Assembly: GCA_019828545.1 (NCBI GenBank)
Contig: JACVRA010000325.1
Span: 154,776 to 218,775, forward strand
Length of the DNA: 64,000 bases
DNA from: Paracamarosporium sp. OC-R06-R3
Lineage: Eukaryota; Ascomycota; Dothideomycetes; Pleosporales; Didymosphaeriaceae
Direction of reading: 5' to 3'
A model generated the notes under the pieces. The model was not told where the DNA came from. It saw only the letters and a program-made list of their open reading frames with translations, and did not search any database. Made by a program: the position numbers and the translations under genes. Positions 11,040 to 23,541 of this stretch are shown piece by piece (the stretch's first letter is position 1; each line of letters opens with the position of its first letter).

Positions 11040-13403
11040 ATGAGGTCCCAACCCGTGGTTGCCCTCGTGGGTCTAGTTGCACTTGCAGTTTCTACGCCGG
11101 TGGTACCCGTTGAGGACATCAATCGCCGGCAAGGAACACCCACCAGTTCACTCCCACCATGTGCTCAAGTCTCAGTTATCTTGGAAGACTACGACAAAAA
11201 TGGCCCGGTCCCCACGGCAGTCCCTGCTAACATCGCCTACGATTGTTTGTACAGTATTCCACTCAATGCTACGTCGGCAAATGCCATCCTCTGGGAACTT
11301 CCGCTCTATCTCAACTGGCAGAGTACGCTTGACGTGCTCAAAGACCCACCTGCCGAGTATGTAGAGAAGATCCAGGCTCCTGTCAATATCCTCGCTGGAT
11401 TAGACGATATCAAGAAAGATGTTGATGATGGAACCATCACGAGTGAATATGAGTTCGGATGGAGGATATATACATTGCTTGGAGCGGCGCACGATGGCCA
11501 TCTCGCTTATATCTTGGACGTCCTTGGTCTGGTCTTTACCTTCGGTCGGACTCTCCCGTTGGTCTCGGTGTCGGAAGATGGCAGTAAACTTCCTGCTGTG
11601 TTTGCGTACTATGATGTTCTGGGTTCACAGTTCAAGAATATCTCATACACGCCGTCACCTATTGTCAAGATCGATGAGCAAGAGGTTACCGAATACTTGG
11701 AGAATCTGAGCCAGCAAGGTTCTCTCCAAGATCGCGATGCTTTGTACAATAACCTTTTCTACAGCCTTGCCCAGATCAGTCTACAGAGTGGGGGATCCGG
11801 CACAGGCGGTTTCACTGGTGGAGGCCGTGGTCGTTATGTACCCCCGGGGGCTAACACTACCCTCGAATTTGCCAATGGCACCACGCTCACTATTCAGAAC
11901 TACGCTCGAACCAATCTCAACTTTACAGGAATAACGACTGGCGAAGATCTGAGGAAGGTAATCGTCTATGACGAAGGCACAATAGCGACATCCGGTCACC
12001 CTGACTTGACCACTCCTATCTCCACGATCTCCGGTGATTCATCGAGCCAGGCTGCACTGCCACCTCCAGGTTATCCTACACCGGTAGTACCAGGTCCCAG
12101 CAATCTCATCAATGGCTTTTACATCGATGCTCCTGGCTATGAAGATGTGGCGGTGCTACAGGTTCCAAGCTTTGTGAGCAGTTCCTTCTCGGAAGTGCCT
12201 TTTCAAACAACCTCCAAAAAGTTCCTAGAAAAAGCATGGAGTGAAGGAAAGACCAAACTCATCATTGACGTGCAGGCGAATGGAGGCGGCACAATCTTGC
12301 AGGGATAGTAAGTTTCATACGACGATAAGATGTGCTGTAAATACTGACTACTTGTTAGTGATCTGTTCAAGCAGCTGTTTCCGGCTCTGGATCCCTATGG
12401 TGCCAACCGCTTCCGCTACAATATTGCCGTAGACCTCATAGGACAGGCTTTCAGTGAATTTGCTTCTCCTTATCCGCGAGAGACAGGTCTCAGGAACTAT
12501 ACCTTGAGACAAATCCAGTCTAGCTACTTCGACTACCACACTGATCAGACAGTTGACGGGAAACCCTTTGAATCATGGGAACAGAAGGTTGGCCCAAACA
12601 CCGTGAACGGACGTAAGTGAATCTTCAAATCAGGTCTTTTCTAGCCGTTAACAAAGGTAGATAACTACACTTCCCTTGCGCGCTGGAATTTGACTGATGT
12701 CTACATTCCCTATCAGGGTGGCATAAACGTTACTGGCTTCTCCAATCTTACTCGATGGCAGCCAGAGAACATTGTTCTTGTCACCGACGGTTACTGTGCC
12801 TCGACCTGCTCGATCTTTGCCGAACTCTTGACTCAGCAAGGTGGTGTGAAGACCATTACTTTTGGAGGTCGGAGCAACGCGAACAAGATTCAGGCTGTCG
12901 GTGGCGTCAAAGGTGCCAATATCTACACATGGGGATTCATTCAATCGTACACCTCCACTTCCATTTACCTCAATAAGACATTCCAGGAAACTGCACTGAA
13001 AGAGTACGATACGGGCCGTGCACTCGGGCGCTCTTATGCCAACGGCCTCAATGTGCGCGATGCCCTGCGCTCGGGTGATGATTCTGGCATTGCACTCCAG
13101 TTCAAGTATGAGGAAGCGGATTGCCGACTTTACTATACACCGGAGATGACGGTGAACGCGGCCGCCATCTGGAAAGCAGCTGCCGATGCTCAATGGAACG
13201 ATCCAGCCAAGTGTATCGGCAATGGTGGCTATTACGATCCTCCACATCGCAAACGTGTGAGCCAAGGCATGACTACGACGTTGGGAGCAGCTCGTGGCCA
13301 GGTGCATGGTGTTCATGCACTCAGGCAGTTTGAAGCTCTTGAGAGCACTTTCTCTTTGGAGACGGAATACCAAGTTCAGCAAGACGGGTTCATGCAGCCG
13401 TGA
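11040..13403 (+). CDS. Secreted S41-family (CPAF-like) serine peptidase-like protein
   Basis: Exons are 11040-12307, 12359-12612 and 12661-13403, giving 754 aa. The ATG at 11040 starts a typical signal peptide (MRSQPVVALVGLVALAVSTP). The open frame extends upstream without an ATG, so this start is preferred. The mature region has many Asn-X-Ser/Thr sequons, as expected for secretion. Features of fungal S41/ClpP-crotonase-fold proteins are present: LLGAAHDGHLAYILD in the N-terminal half, a core strand LIIDVQANGGGTILQGYDLF across the first intron, and the nucleophile-like segment VTDGYCASTCSIF with Ser at about residue 555. Known relatives include CPAF and tricorn-type proteases; fungal members are mostly uncharacterised. 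The enzyme class is reasonably supported, but substrate and activity are unknown. Confidence 0.8.
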
Positions 13404-15211
13404 GCGGGTGAAAATCTAGTGGTGTAACGGTGGCTTGCGTTTAATGGAAGGGAAAAGATGATGGAATTTTCGAACGAGTCATATCAATGCACAAGCGAAG
13501 CATCTGGACGCGACTACGCCGGATTTCGATGTGTTTTGACGGGAACGTGGATTGAATGTATAATATTGCTGCATGTGCAATGTCCGTGTAGCGTTAGAGC
13601 TAGTAATGATACGAGTTCTTCCTCCGCATCTTCCTCCGCAATCCTCTACATTGCAACCTCGATCCTTACGCGAGCCGAATGCTACGACGAACATGTTCTC
13701 GGCCGCTACACAAATTCCCCCGAACAGGCATTGCGCCGAGCTTCGACGCCACGCGCAGCAATATCGGTATACTCAAAACATGAGTAGGGCGGGTGGCCCG
13801 AGCACCATAGCCCTCTGCGACGTATCGAGGGCCTGAAGCCGTGATGACCCTGAGTGTCGGGCGGCCCATTTCCCGAATCTCCCGAAATAGAAAGTGACCT
13901 TGCTCGCCTCCACGCCCATGGGACCCACCGTTATCGCTGAAACACTTGTCAGTCCTAGTGTGCGGTTTTGTAGAGGGTGTCGTTGCATTAGAGCTCGTGG
14001 AGACGGTGCAGATTCGCTTGCGGCAATCACCGGAGTGGCTTGGGGGCGACGTGGAGGCGGAGAAACGGGTCGCTTGCACCTCCACGCTGGCTCCACCCTC
14101 TTGCGCGCCCCACGGCAGTGCAGGCGGGCGAGACAAGACAATATCAGACTTCCCTCGTGCTCGCTATGTGCTACCCCAAGATGCATTGATCGAACAAGAT
14201 GACCATTCTTCACCGAGCAGTGCCTTGCCCAGGCATCATTTTGCGTGTTGTTCGCAATGCAGAAGCACCCTTGGGGTGACACAGCGAGACCACGCGCAGA
14301 GTGATGTCTAGAATCCTTGATCAGGCGTGATATTGCCCGGGGTACAATGCGTACCTGCGTCAGCCAATCGCAAGGTGTGCTGTCCTGGTTCTCGGTATAG
14401 GGGCTTATTTGCGGCACGTGGGCGAAGCCATGATTGCATGGACCTGCGTGTGTAGGGGTCGGGTAAGCTCATGATTTGGTCGTTGAGCGTGGGCGCCATT
14501 GCTAGCTAGGGGAGGTGCCGTGTAAGAGTAGGATTGGGCGTTGGCTGAGGCTGAGAAGTCTGTATGCTTTACATGGCGAATGGCGATTGTCGATGGGAGC
14601 CTGGAGCTCTGTGGAGGAAGCAGGGCCAACTCCGTCCCCGTGCTCACGATCAGCATCCTCAGCCTTCGGAAGGCCTTCTGCGCCCGCTAAGATTTGATTA
14701 CTCTGTGCCACCTCAGGATGCCTACAGCAAAGGCCGACAAGATGTCTCTCGCGCATTACTCTCTGCTTGGTATCGCGCGAGCATATATGGTACCGCTGTT
14801 GGGGGTAACCACATTCACACCGTCTAGCTGGGTTCAAATCCATCTTACCTTGGCACGTGCCGTTTGCGCTCATCTAGGCTCGACCCTTCCTTAGGTTCAA
14901 TCACGCTCACGCACCTCTATCTTACGGGCCGCAGGGGGCCCAATCAGCAATCTGGGGCGACGTGATCCCTGCCGTTTCTTCACCAGCCCGGACCCTTGAT
15001 TCCTTCCTAGGAGGGTACAGGGATTCACTTTGGTCTACTACACCTGAACGCAAGGTCCAAACGGTCACGGCTACCTCAAATTATAAAATCTTCGCCTTCC
15101 CACCGTGCAGGTCTTTTCTTGCTCTTCACTCCCTTCAAGGCAAGGCTCGTTAGGGATTCGCCCCCAAACAAACGCGACTTTATACCACGAGCATCTTCTG
15201 TTTTCGCTAAC
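13404..15211. other. Intergenic region upstream of the AA7 oxidase gene
   Basis: About 1.8 kb. It holds several short overlapping open frames without family resemblance, including a minus-strand frame of 214 codons at 13773-14417 that looks fortuitous. A TATAAAA box is present at 15082-15088. No RNA gene or repeat was recognised. Confidence 0.5.
15082..15088 (+). promoter_or_regulatory. TATA box of the AA7 oxidase gene
   Basis: The sequence is TATAAAA, 124 bases before the start codon at 15212. Distance and orientation suit a core promoter, leaving a 5' leader of roughly 90 bases. This is motif-level evidence only. Confidence 0.5.
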
Positions 15212-16863
15212 ATGAAGTTTCTTTCCACCCTTGCTGCGGGATTGCTCGCAGCGGGCCAGGCCGCCGCCGCTCCTAGCCAGGCGGCTGACAACTGCTTGAA
15301 CAGCAAGAAAGTACCGGCCAGCTTCCCAGGTGACGCCGACTACGATGAGCTCGCTGAGCCCTTCAACTTGCGTCTCCAATACAAGCCGGCAGCAATTGCG
15401 CTTCCGACCACCAACAAGCATGTCCAAGATGCGGTCGTCTGCGCTGCTCAGTGTGGCCTCAAGGTTCAAGCCAAGTCAGGAGGTCACTCCTACGCTAGTT
15501 TCAGCAGCGGAGGAAAGAACGGCTCGTTGGGTAGGTTTTCTCTAATGCATACTGCAACTCAGTTTCGTTAACAGCGTGCAGTAATCGATCTCCAGGGCCT
15601 GCAGACCATTGAGGTGGACAAGACTACCAACATCGCTAAGGTTGGCGGCGGTGTCCGTCTTGGTAACCTCGCTCAGGGCGTCTGGGACCAAGGCAAGCGT
15701 GCCCTCTCTCACGGTACCTGCCCTGGTGTTGGTATCGGCGGCCACTTCACCCATGGAGGTTACGGCCACACTTCCCGCCACTGGGGTATTGCTCTTGACC
15801 ACATCGTTGGTCTCGATGTTGTCACTGCAGATGGTAAGCTTGTTCACGCGACTGAGACCGAGAACAAGGACCTTTACTGGGCTCTTCGTGGTGCTGCTGA
15901 GAGCTTTGGTGTCGTCACCACCTTCTACCTCCGCACCGAGGCAGCCCCCGAAGTGATCACCTACTTCCAGTTCCAGTGGGGCGACGCTCTTTTCAAGGAC
16001 AAGAAGGCATTCACCGACACTTTCCTTCACATCCAGACCTTCTCCCAGAATGCTTCAGTTGTCGACAACCGCATTTCGTACGGTATTTACCTTGATGGAG
16101 TGTCTTCTTACAACTTGGGTGGCGCTTTCTTCGGCACTGATGTCGAGTTCAACAGTGAGTGGTTTTCCCGTGAGGAGTGGGCATTTGTGGCAGTCCTACA
16201 GTTTAGACTAGAGGCTGTGCCATTCCAAGATGCCATGCAGTCTATACTTTTCATGGTCACTAACTATTTGTAGAAACCATCTTGCCCGAGTTCCTCCGTG
16301 GTACGGCTACGCCTGCCAACATCACTGTTCAGTCGATGGAGTGGATCCCGTACCTAATCCTTGTGTCTGACAAGACCGACATCAAGGAGCCCCTAACTGG
16401 CTATGATGAGCACGACACCTTCTTCGCCAAGTCCATCACCGTCCCGGAGCCCAAGGGTCTCACTGCCACTACTCTGAACAACTTCTGGGACTACATCAGC
16501 AAGCCGGCTCCGTATGCCTACTTTGTCATCATCAACTTGTACGGCGGTCCCGGCTCAGCCATCAACACCAAGGACACCGAATTCGCTGCCTACAACGACC
16601 GCGACTCCCTCTGGGTCTTCCAAAACTACGGCACTAAACCCACCACCCTCGACTACATCAACGGCATCAACGATGTCATCATCAAGAGCCAGCCCGATAC
16701 CCACTTCGGTGCTTACCTCAACTACGTCGACCCCTCGTACAGCGCAAAGGAGGCCCACGAACTGTACTACGGCGAGGAGCTTTACAGCAAGCTCGCTACT
16801 CTCAAGACGAAGTACGACCCTAAACAGACTTTCTGGTTCCCCCAGGCTATTGGTGTGAACTAA
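15212..16863 (+). CDS. Secreted FAD-linked oligosaccharide oxidase (AA7, berberine-bridge type)
   Basis: Exons are 15212-15530, 15582-16154 and 16274-16863, giving 493 aa. A signal peptide (MKFLSTLAAGLLAAGQAAAA) precedes a PCMH-type FAD domain. His92 in KSGGHSYASF and Cys153 in HGTCPGVGIGGHFTHGGYG sit at the two positions that hold FAD covalently in glucooligosaccharide oxidase-like enzymes, so flavin is probably bound twice. The C-terminus has the BBE segment (AYLNYVDPSY, then ELYYGEELYSKLATLKTKYDPKQTFWFPQ). Family members oxidise the reducing end of oligosaccharides to lactones and release H2O2. A carbohydrate substrate is more likely than an alkaloid, given the fungal context and bicovalent flavin. 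The second intron is 119 nt. The ATG choice rests on the signal peptide. Confidence 0.88.
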
Positions 16864-19800
16864 GCTGTGGGCGATATGCATAGCGTGGCGCATTGGGTGT
16901 ACAGAACATTATGATTATGGGGATTTCATGCACATGAGTAAATGCAAATACATTTTTAAATCGTACATATAGAATTAATTTTCTGAACCAAGACCTGAGT
17001 TTAACGTGACTGATTTTGGCCAGCCACGGATGATGTGAGATTGCTGTGTGTGATGCTAGCTGAAGCAGGATGACGACGGTTTGGGAAGAATGGTCAGCGT
17101 CTTTTATTGCCTTTTTAGTGCTTATTACTGAGTGACAATTAACTCTTTCTGTCAGTAATACTCGAGTCACGATCCATAACAAGCAAGTTGAAGCGCCGCT
17201 AGTTTAAAGTTTATTAATCTTGCACCAGCACGCAATGATGAGTCTCTTCATCATCACACATATGTACATCTGAACACACCCCATCTCCACATAATTCCCT
17301 GGCGAGACTTTAGAGCCAGCACAAGCACACATATCTTCCAGGGCCTGTAGCATTTAAGTCCCAAGATCCACATCAAGCCGTTCGATGTGTACTTTAGCAC
17401 TTGAACTTTAACATGGTAGCGTGTAGAAAGAAATATGGCTGCATGGAGTGGGCTTTATATATATTTTTCCCCGCTGGATGATTACTAAGAGTAAGAGTGC
17501 TGCTGCCCGGGAGAGATAAGAAGTCTTTGTAGCCACTTTGATGAATGTTCACGAAGCAGTATTTTTTGGACAGGAGAGATGTGGTGCGGGAGCTCATGCG
17601 ACTTTGCATATGGTGGTTGTGGTTTTAAATTGGCGCATGTAGAATATGGCCTGGTACGGGCTGGTTCAAAGACAGAAAGCAGCTGGTCATGGATCGTAGT
17701 TGGGAAAATAGCAAGAAGTGGGTTTTATAACGGTCCATATTTTCGTCCGCATGGTGTATGTGCTTTTTTATGATAGCAAAGACATCGGAGAAGGAGATCA
17801 CGGGTTGGACCGGCGCCGACAAGCACGTGTGTCTTCATGTTTTGAATTTAGACACAGGATCCACATGTCTCAAGACCTTGGTTTAGTGAGCAAAGCTCGG
17901 TTCAGTAGTGTGAAGAGGTGAAGAGCGATAATGGTGGGTATTTATACCTTTTTTGCGGCTCTTGTGGAGAGGGTAGGCGCAGGTGATTGGTGTGTCATCG
18001 GCAGGTGATAGTGGTGATACGCATCATCATTTTCCCATATTATGTGGTACATTGTGACTTTGAAAGTCATTAGCAAGCGTGAACACAACCAAGCGCGGTC
18101 CATAAGATCAGACATCGCGAGATTTGTGACACATCGGTTTGTCGAAAAGGTATTTTAGTCCCTGTCCAAGCATTAATCTCGCGGTCTACATTTTTAGAGA
18201 GCCCATAAAGGTGATGTGTGTGTGGTAGAAGAGAAGTCCCTCGAGGGGTGTTTGTACGTTGTCCGCGCACGGCTTCTTCTCGAAGGGGAAAGGTACAGTT
18301 CCATAACACTGAGAACAAATGATGGTGTGTATCATCACTTTGACTGTAATGTGCAACGTCCGATTACTCGCTTTTCTCAGCGCGTGTAAGGGATATATCC
18401 ACATACATTTCAAGCAAGATGGTGAATGTTTTTAGTCCACATTTCCCACGAAGATAACATGTCCCCCTGATAATTAGCTTTTGGAATGTAGTGAGCTGTG
18501 TATACACATCCCATCGCCGTATCGTTGCGTTTTATGGTTTTAAATCCTGGTTGCCGTGTAGAATTGACATGCAGTGGATGTTCTCACACAAGACTCAATA
18601 TTGGCATGTGGCTTCTGAATTTGCTTTTATAAAATAGTAAGCGTCGTGTGGGTAAGAATTGCAAAAAGATTCAGCGCAGTATCTAATATATTTCGCTCGG
18701 CCGAGTGTGTTGTACTGGATTTGGAGGTACCTTGGGTGATGGCATTGGTGGGCATCATTATGAGATTTGAGGATAGCAAAGCAAGTATTTAGATGATTCA
18801 ACGAACACTGAATATGTACCAAAGGCATGTTTCGTTTGGTATTTAATTCTAGTATGTGAGAACGTCGAAGCGCGCACAGCATCGACAGTTATTTCAAGTT
18901 TTTGAGTCACCAACAGCAAGAATGTTGGAGTATTGAATTATTGTTTTAAACTCCGTTAGTCGCAACGTTCCGTGAAAAGAGAAGAGGATCGTGGGTGAGA
19001 TAAGGTTGGGTATTTATATTTCCGTGGAACCAGGACGGCAAGATTTCATGCCTACGCCCATGAAATGAGTGTTCTTGTAGAGGCACAATTGTTAGACCTT
19101 GGGACTGAGTACTGCATTTGATTTTGGTATGGTAAGCCAGCGATGGCAATAGGAACCAATATTCGAGGCAGTGTTGAAAAGGGTGAGACAATAGTATTCT
19201 ACGACACTGCTTCGGAGGTTGAGTACGATCTGTTCTCACTTCCGGAGCGGCCGACTAATTATCGATTTATACAAACCATCGCAGGAAATGATTAAGGTGC
19301 TCCATAATATATGTTCTCGAGCATTCGATAGTTAATTTGATGTTCCATTTCCAAAACGTCATTTTTGGACTGTAGACCTGGCTCATCCTTGTTCCATTTT
19401 TTACATTGTTAGAAGATACGAGGCGCCCATGACATGCATAGATGTCTTCTAAAAACCTCCATAGAATGTGTATCCCACAATGCAATTGTATCTATCAAAC
19501 AATACAAATCTTTTGTACTGGAATTTATTATCTACGATCATGCAGCACGAACATATCATACGGGAATCTTGGGTGTACCCTTCTAGTATGAGCTCAATAC
19601 ATGAAGTGCAAATCATGCTACATCCTACCATATTACGCACTAATTGAGGTCCAAAAACTTGGATGAGAACAGGATCACAAGGTAAATATTAGAAGTCTCA
19701 ATGATACATCGAGAATACGAACAAATGGCCCCCGAGCGCTGATACAAGGGTCTTGTGCACACACAATGAAATGCATGCATCTGAGTCGCAGGGCTATGGC

Positions 19801-20554
19801 TATCCGACGTATCCAACGACTACAAGCGGCTCACAGGATATGGCTGGTTACGCGCAAGGCTGCACGCCGGTAGCCTGATCCAAAGATGGCCGTAAACTAA
19901 CTAAGAGAGGTGCAACAGTAGAAAGCGACGTCAGCACTCTCACTTCAACATTAATCTACGAATTCTGCGGAGTCGACTGGCTCGTCCAGATCTGGGTCGA
20001 GGAAAAGCATCTTGACACCGAAATTGAAGATGATTATGAGGGTCCCTTATGGTGAGTATTCGAGACGTGAACACTTTCATGGGTTTATCGAGCTTCGTGG
20101 CTGATGTGAGGGAGGGCAGGTGGGCGCTTTTGGGCCATATACCCTCTCGTCTCTACATCCAGCAATGGACCTTCCTGGACCTATAACACTCTTTATTGGC
20201 TCTATACATTGTAGTGAAATTGCGCATAGATACTAAATGGTTTTATTAAGAGGGAAAAAACCCACGAGGCTTGATGGGTTTTCTTTCAAGAGCTTCTGAG
20301 CTTGTGATTGAGAAGGATAAGACACGTCACCGGCGCTTAAGCAAGTAGACCAAGCTATAACCCATTTCAGCGCCTGGATATATCAGGCTCCGCCACCCTG
20401 CACGGACCCTAATCCCCATCCTCACCTTCAGCTCATTCAGCCTGACCGTTCCATGACATCCACACAGTCAATAATAAACGTTTATATCTGGTTGCTTAAT
20501 TCGATAAATACTTTCCGCATATGATCAAATATCTCCGCTGCCAACGGCACAAAG
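16864..20554. other. Gene-poor region with weak degenerate repeats
   Basis: About 3.7 kb without a supported gene, somewhat lower in GC by eye than its flanks. Read on the minus strand, it contains scattered copies of a TCCAAAAA(T/A)AC-like motif (for example near 17560-17582 and 19358-19374) and CTCTAAAAATG-like variants (near 18185-18200). These resemble the motif that recurs in the tandem array at 47.4-48.7 kb. Short open frames here (65-97 codons) have no recognisable domains. A 35-codon frame at 19771-19878 is rich in Gly, Tyr, Thr and Ser (SQGYGYPTYPTTTSG) and might be a coding remnant. Confidence 0.4.
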
Positions 20555-23541
20555 ATGCGTCTCCTACGGCTTGAGGACGACAATTCACTCAGCCTTGTCG
20601 AGTTCATAGGCAACCAAATTCCGCCTTATGCCATTCTCTCCCATACATGGGGACTTGACGACGAGGAAGTTGTTTTCCGGGATATCCAAGATGGGAAAGG
20701 CGAACGCAAAGTTGGCTGGAACAAGATTCTTTTTTGCGGACAGCGAGCGAAGCAGGACGGATTACAGTACTTTTGGGTAGACACATGCTGCATCGATAAG
20801 TCAAGCAGTAATGAGCTTTCAGAGGCTATCAATTCTATGTTCCGGTGGTATCAAGTTGCAGCAAAATGCTACGTATACTTGTCTGATGTCTCAACTGCTG
20901 GTTGCGCTGGAAACACCACTGGGAACACCGCAGAATTCCGGAATAGTAGGTGGTTCACCCGTGGCTGGACATTACAAGAGCTTCTTGCTCCAAGAAGCGC
21001 ACAATTCTTTTCTATGGAAGGTGACCTGCTCGGCGACAGATGCTCCCTCATGCAAGAGATCTGTAGTATTACTGGCATACCTATCGAAGCTCTCCAAGGC
21101 AGAAACCTTTTACAGTTCAGCATTGATGAGCGATTGAGATGGGTTAAGAAACGAGTGGCGAAGCGAGATGAAGATATGGCATATTGTATGCTAGGCATCT
21201 TCGACATCCATATGCCACTCATCTATGGTGAAGGCAAGAGCAAGGCATACAAGCGGCTCCTCAGAGAGATAGAGGAGGATTCAAGATCCAAACTAGGCAC
21301 CCAATTTCGACTTTTAGCGACTGCAGAGACTAGTGACGATCCGGGGGAAGACGCTCGCAGTTATCAAGTTCCAATTGGATCCAATCGACAGCTCTTGGAT
21401 GGCTTTGTCAATGGATCACAAGATATACCATCGTGCGGACGGATTCCACCAGCGCAGAGTGAAGACTTCAGCTCTCTTCTCATTACGCTCCAAGCTCAAA
21501 TTACCCAACTTTCGAATCAGCTCAGCGATCAGCGAACTACCCCACAGTCTCAACCGATTCATAGCCTAGAGAATGCTGATGGGGCCGAAGAGAATCTCGA
21601 ACTGGCGGAAAGCATTGAAAGACTACAAGCTATTGAGTCGAAAGAAGGACATATGAGCGACGAAGAAGCAGAACCGCTCCTTAGCGATCTCGAATGCATC
21701 CTATCTTCAATGTCGAAAGACCGGAACTATCGCACTGCAATTCCATCAAAGCGGAAATTGAAAGAGCTAGGGAAGGCTGAAGATATCAGTCCACGGGCAA
21801 TGAAGCGTTTATGCGGTACTGTAGCTTCATCAAATAGCATTTCTTTGAACGTTGGACGTAAGTTGCGCTCTTATTCATCATTCACTATATAGTCACTTAC
21901 ATTAAGAACCCAGTAACTCGATATAAGCCAGACAAGGAAAAAAGAGTTCTTCAAAAGCGCAAAACCAGGGCAGTTGTGACTTCAAAATACGAGATAACCA
22001 TAGCACAATGCGAACGGATCTTCTCAGCTCTTCAGGCCAGTCAGAGGGAACTTGACCAGACATCAAACATCATACAAACCCTCACACGCATCAGTGTTCG
22101 TAAGCGCTCGGGCGTCCAAACAGTTCTAACAGCTTATTTGCATTGTATCCAAGAACAGGCTTGGAATCGATCTCTACATCCTATCATTAGTCTTGGCAAA
22201 ATTTTGCCAGATGACTCTCCCGTCTTCGGTATCGTTAGAAATGGAGATGTAGACCAACTAAGATACCTTCTGAATGAGCACCAATGCTCGCTCAGAGACA
22301 GAGATACATACGGAACACCTCTATTGCATGTATGAGATCCTTAATCTGCGTCAGCAGCTAGCTCTTGCTAAGTCTACTAGTATGCCATGGATCAGCCTAA
22401 AATGTGTAAATTCCTTATTGACAATGGCGCGGATGTTGATGAGATGGCATGTTGGACGTTCGATAGACGTTATCGTTGGTATGTACCTTTTAAATATTAT
22501 GTATATTCTTCTATAAAGAAGATTATCCTACGTTGTTGTGTGTATTAATTATTCTTTAAATCAAGCCCACCATTACTACAAAACATAAATGAGGCAGAAG
22601 TCGTCGATGACAGTATTTTGGAATCCATCATCGACTGTAAGCGTCTTCTATTACAAGCTGGTGCAGATCCTACTTTACAAGATGGCGAAGACGGTCATAC
22701 TTTCCATGAAAATACTTTACATGGCACTATGGTGAGTCTACGCTTTCGTATCGATATCAACCACAGCTTATCCCATCAGGACTCATTGAAAAATATCTTA
22801 GATTTTGGCGAACCATTTATCGACTTGGAAGAAAAGGATGAAGACGGTATGACTATTTTATGCACCTTGGCTAGAAATTATGGATATGGCTATGATCGCT
22901 CAAAGTTCAAGCTTCTACTGGATAGAGGCGCTGACATAAAAGCTCGAAATTATAATGGGGAAACCTGTCTTCAAATCGCCGTTGACAGAGCGAAGTTCTC
23001 ACGGCGTATCGAACAGGAGATGGATGCCATCGTTCTCTTGGTTCAACGCGGGGCGGATGTATTTAACCAGGACAATCACGGTCGTTCAATTTTCGACACA
23101 GCGTATGAATGTTATCACGACGCCTGGTGTACCCACGGTGGGTATAGGGGTGATCTTTGGGACGCAGTGCTATCAAAATGCGGCTACACCGAGCTTATGC
23201 GACGACCAGAAGACAGGATACTTCACTATACTAAGAATTACACCCCGGAACACTTTCAAAGGCTCTGGAAAGGAAGAGGACACCTCTGCCCGTATACCCC
23301 TGGGAATTCAAAGTTATGCCCGACTTACAGACGGGAACTGTATCCTTTCGAAGAGTTTAGCTCATCAGAGGAAGATGAAGAAACCTCAGACGAAGAGCTT
23401 TCAGAGTGGGAAGAGAATGAAGATGGAGAACAAGAGCTTCTTAGGTCAAGAATCATCGAAGAAGTATACACTACGGACTCTGAGCAGGATCAGTCTGATT
23501 CTGAGGACTTTGGTGGAGTTTCAATTGAGCCGGGTTCTTGA
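20555..23541 (+). CDS. HET-domain protein with C-terminal ankyrin repeats
   Basis: Proposed exons are 20555-21857, 21914-22329, 22381-22478 and 22566-23541, giving 930 aa. A further in-frame 48-nt candidate intron at 22732-22779 (donor gtgagt, acceptor tcag) would shorten it to 914. The N-terminal HET domain is clear: MRLLRLEDDNSLSLVEF, YAILSHTWG, FWVDTCCIDKSSSNELSEAI, MFRWYQVAAKCYVYLSDV, RWFTRGWTLQELLAPR and MLGIFDIHMPLIYGEG. A Ser/Gln-rich linker and a coiled stretch follow. The C-terminus has ankyrin-like units (YGTPLLHYAMDQPKMCKFLI, NGADVDE; LLLDRGADIKARNYNGETCL; LLVQRGADVF) and an acidic tail (SSSEEDEETSDEELSEWEE). HET proteins trigger incompatibility cell death or act as fungal immune receptors. 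No NACHT domain is visible between the domains, and the partner is unknown. It lies next to the gene-poor region, as accessory genes often do. Confidence 0.85.

Noticed and set aside
14820..14860. tRNA-like string (gggttcaaatcc)
   Set aside because: The flanking bases do not form a T-arm stem and no acceptor or anticodon arm could be placed.
16864..20554. Strong RIP-degraded transposon
   Set aside because: The block is only moderately lower in GC by eye, and no terminal repeats, transposase, reverse transcriptase or integrase text could be read in any frame.
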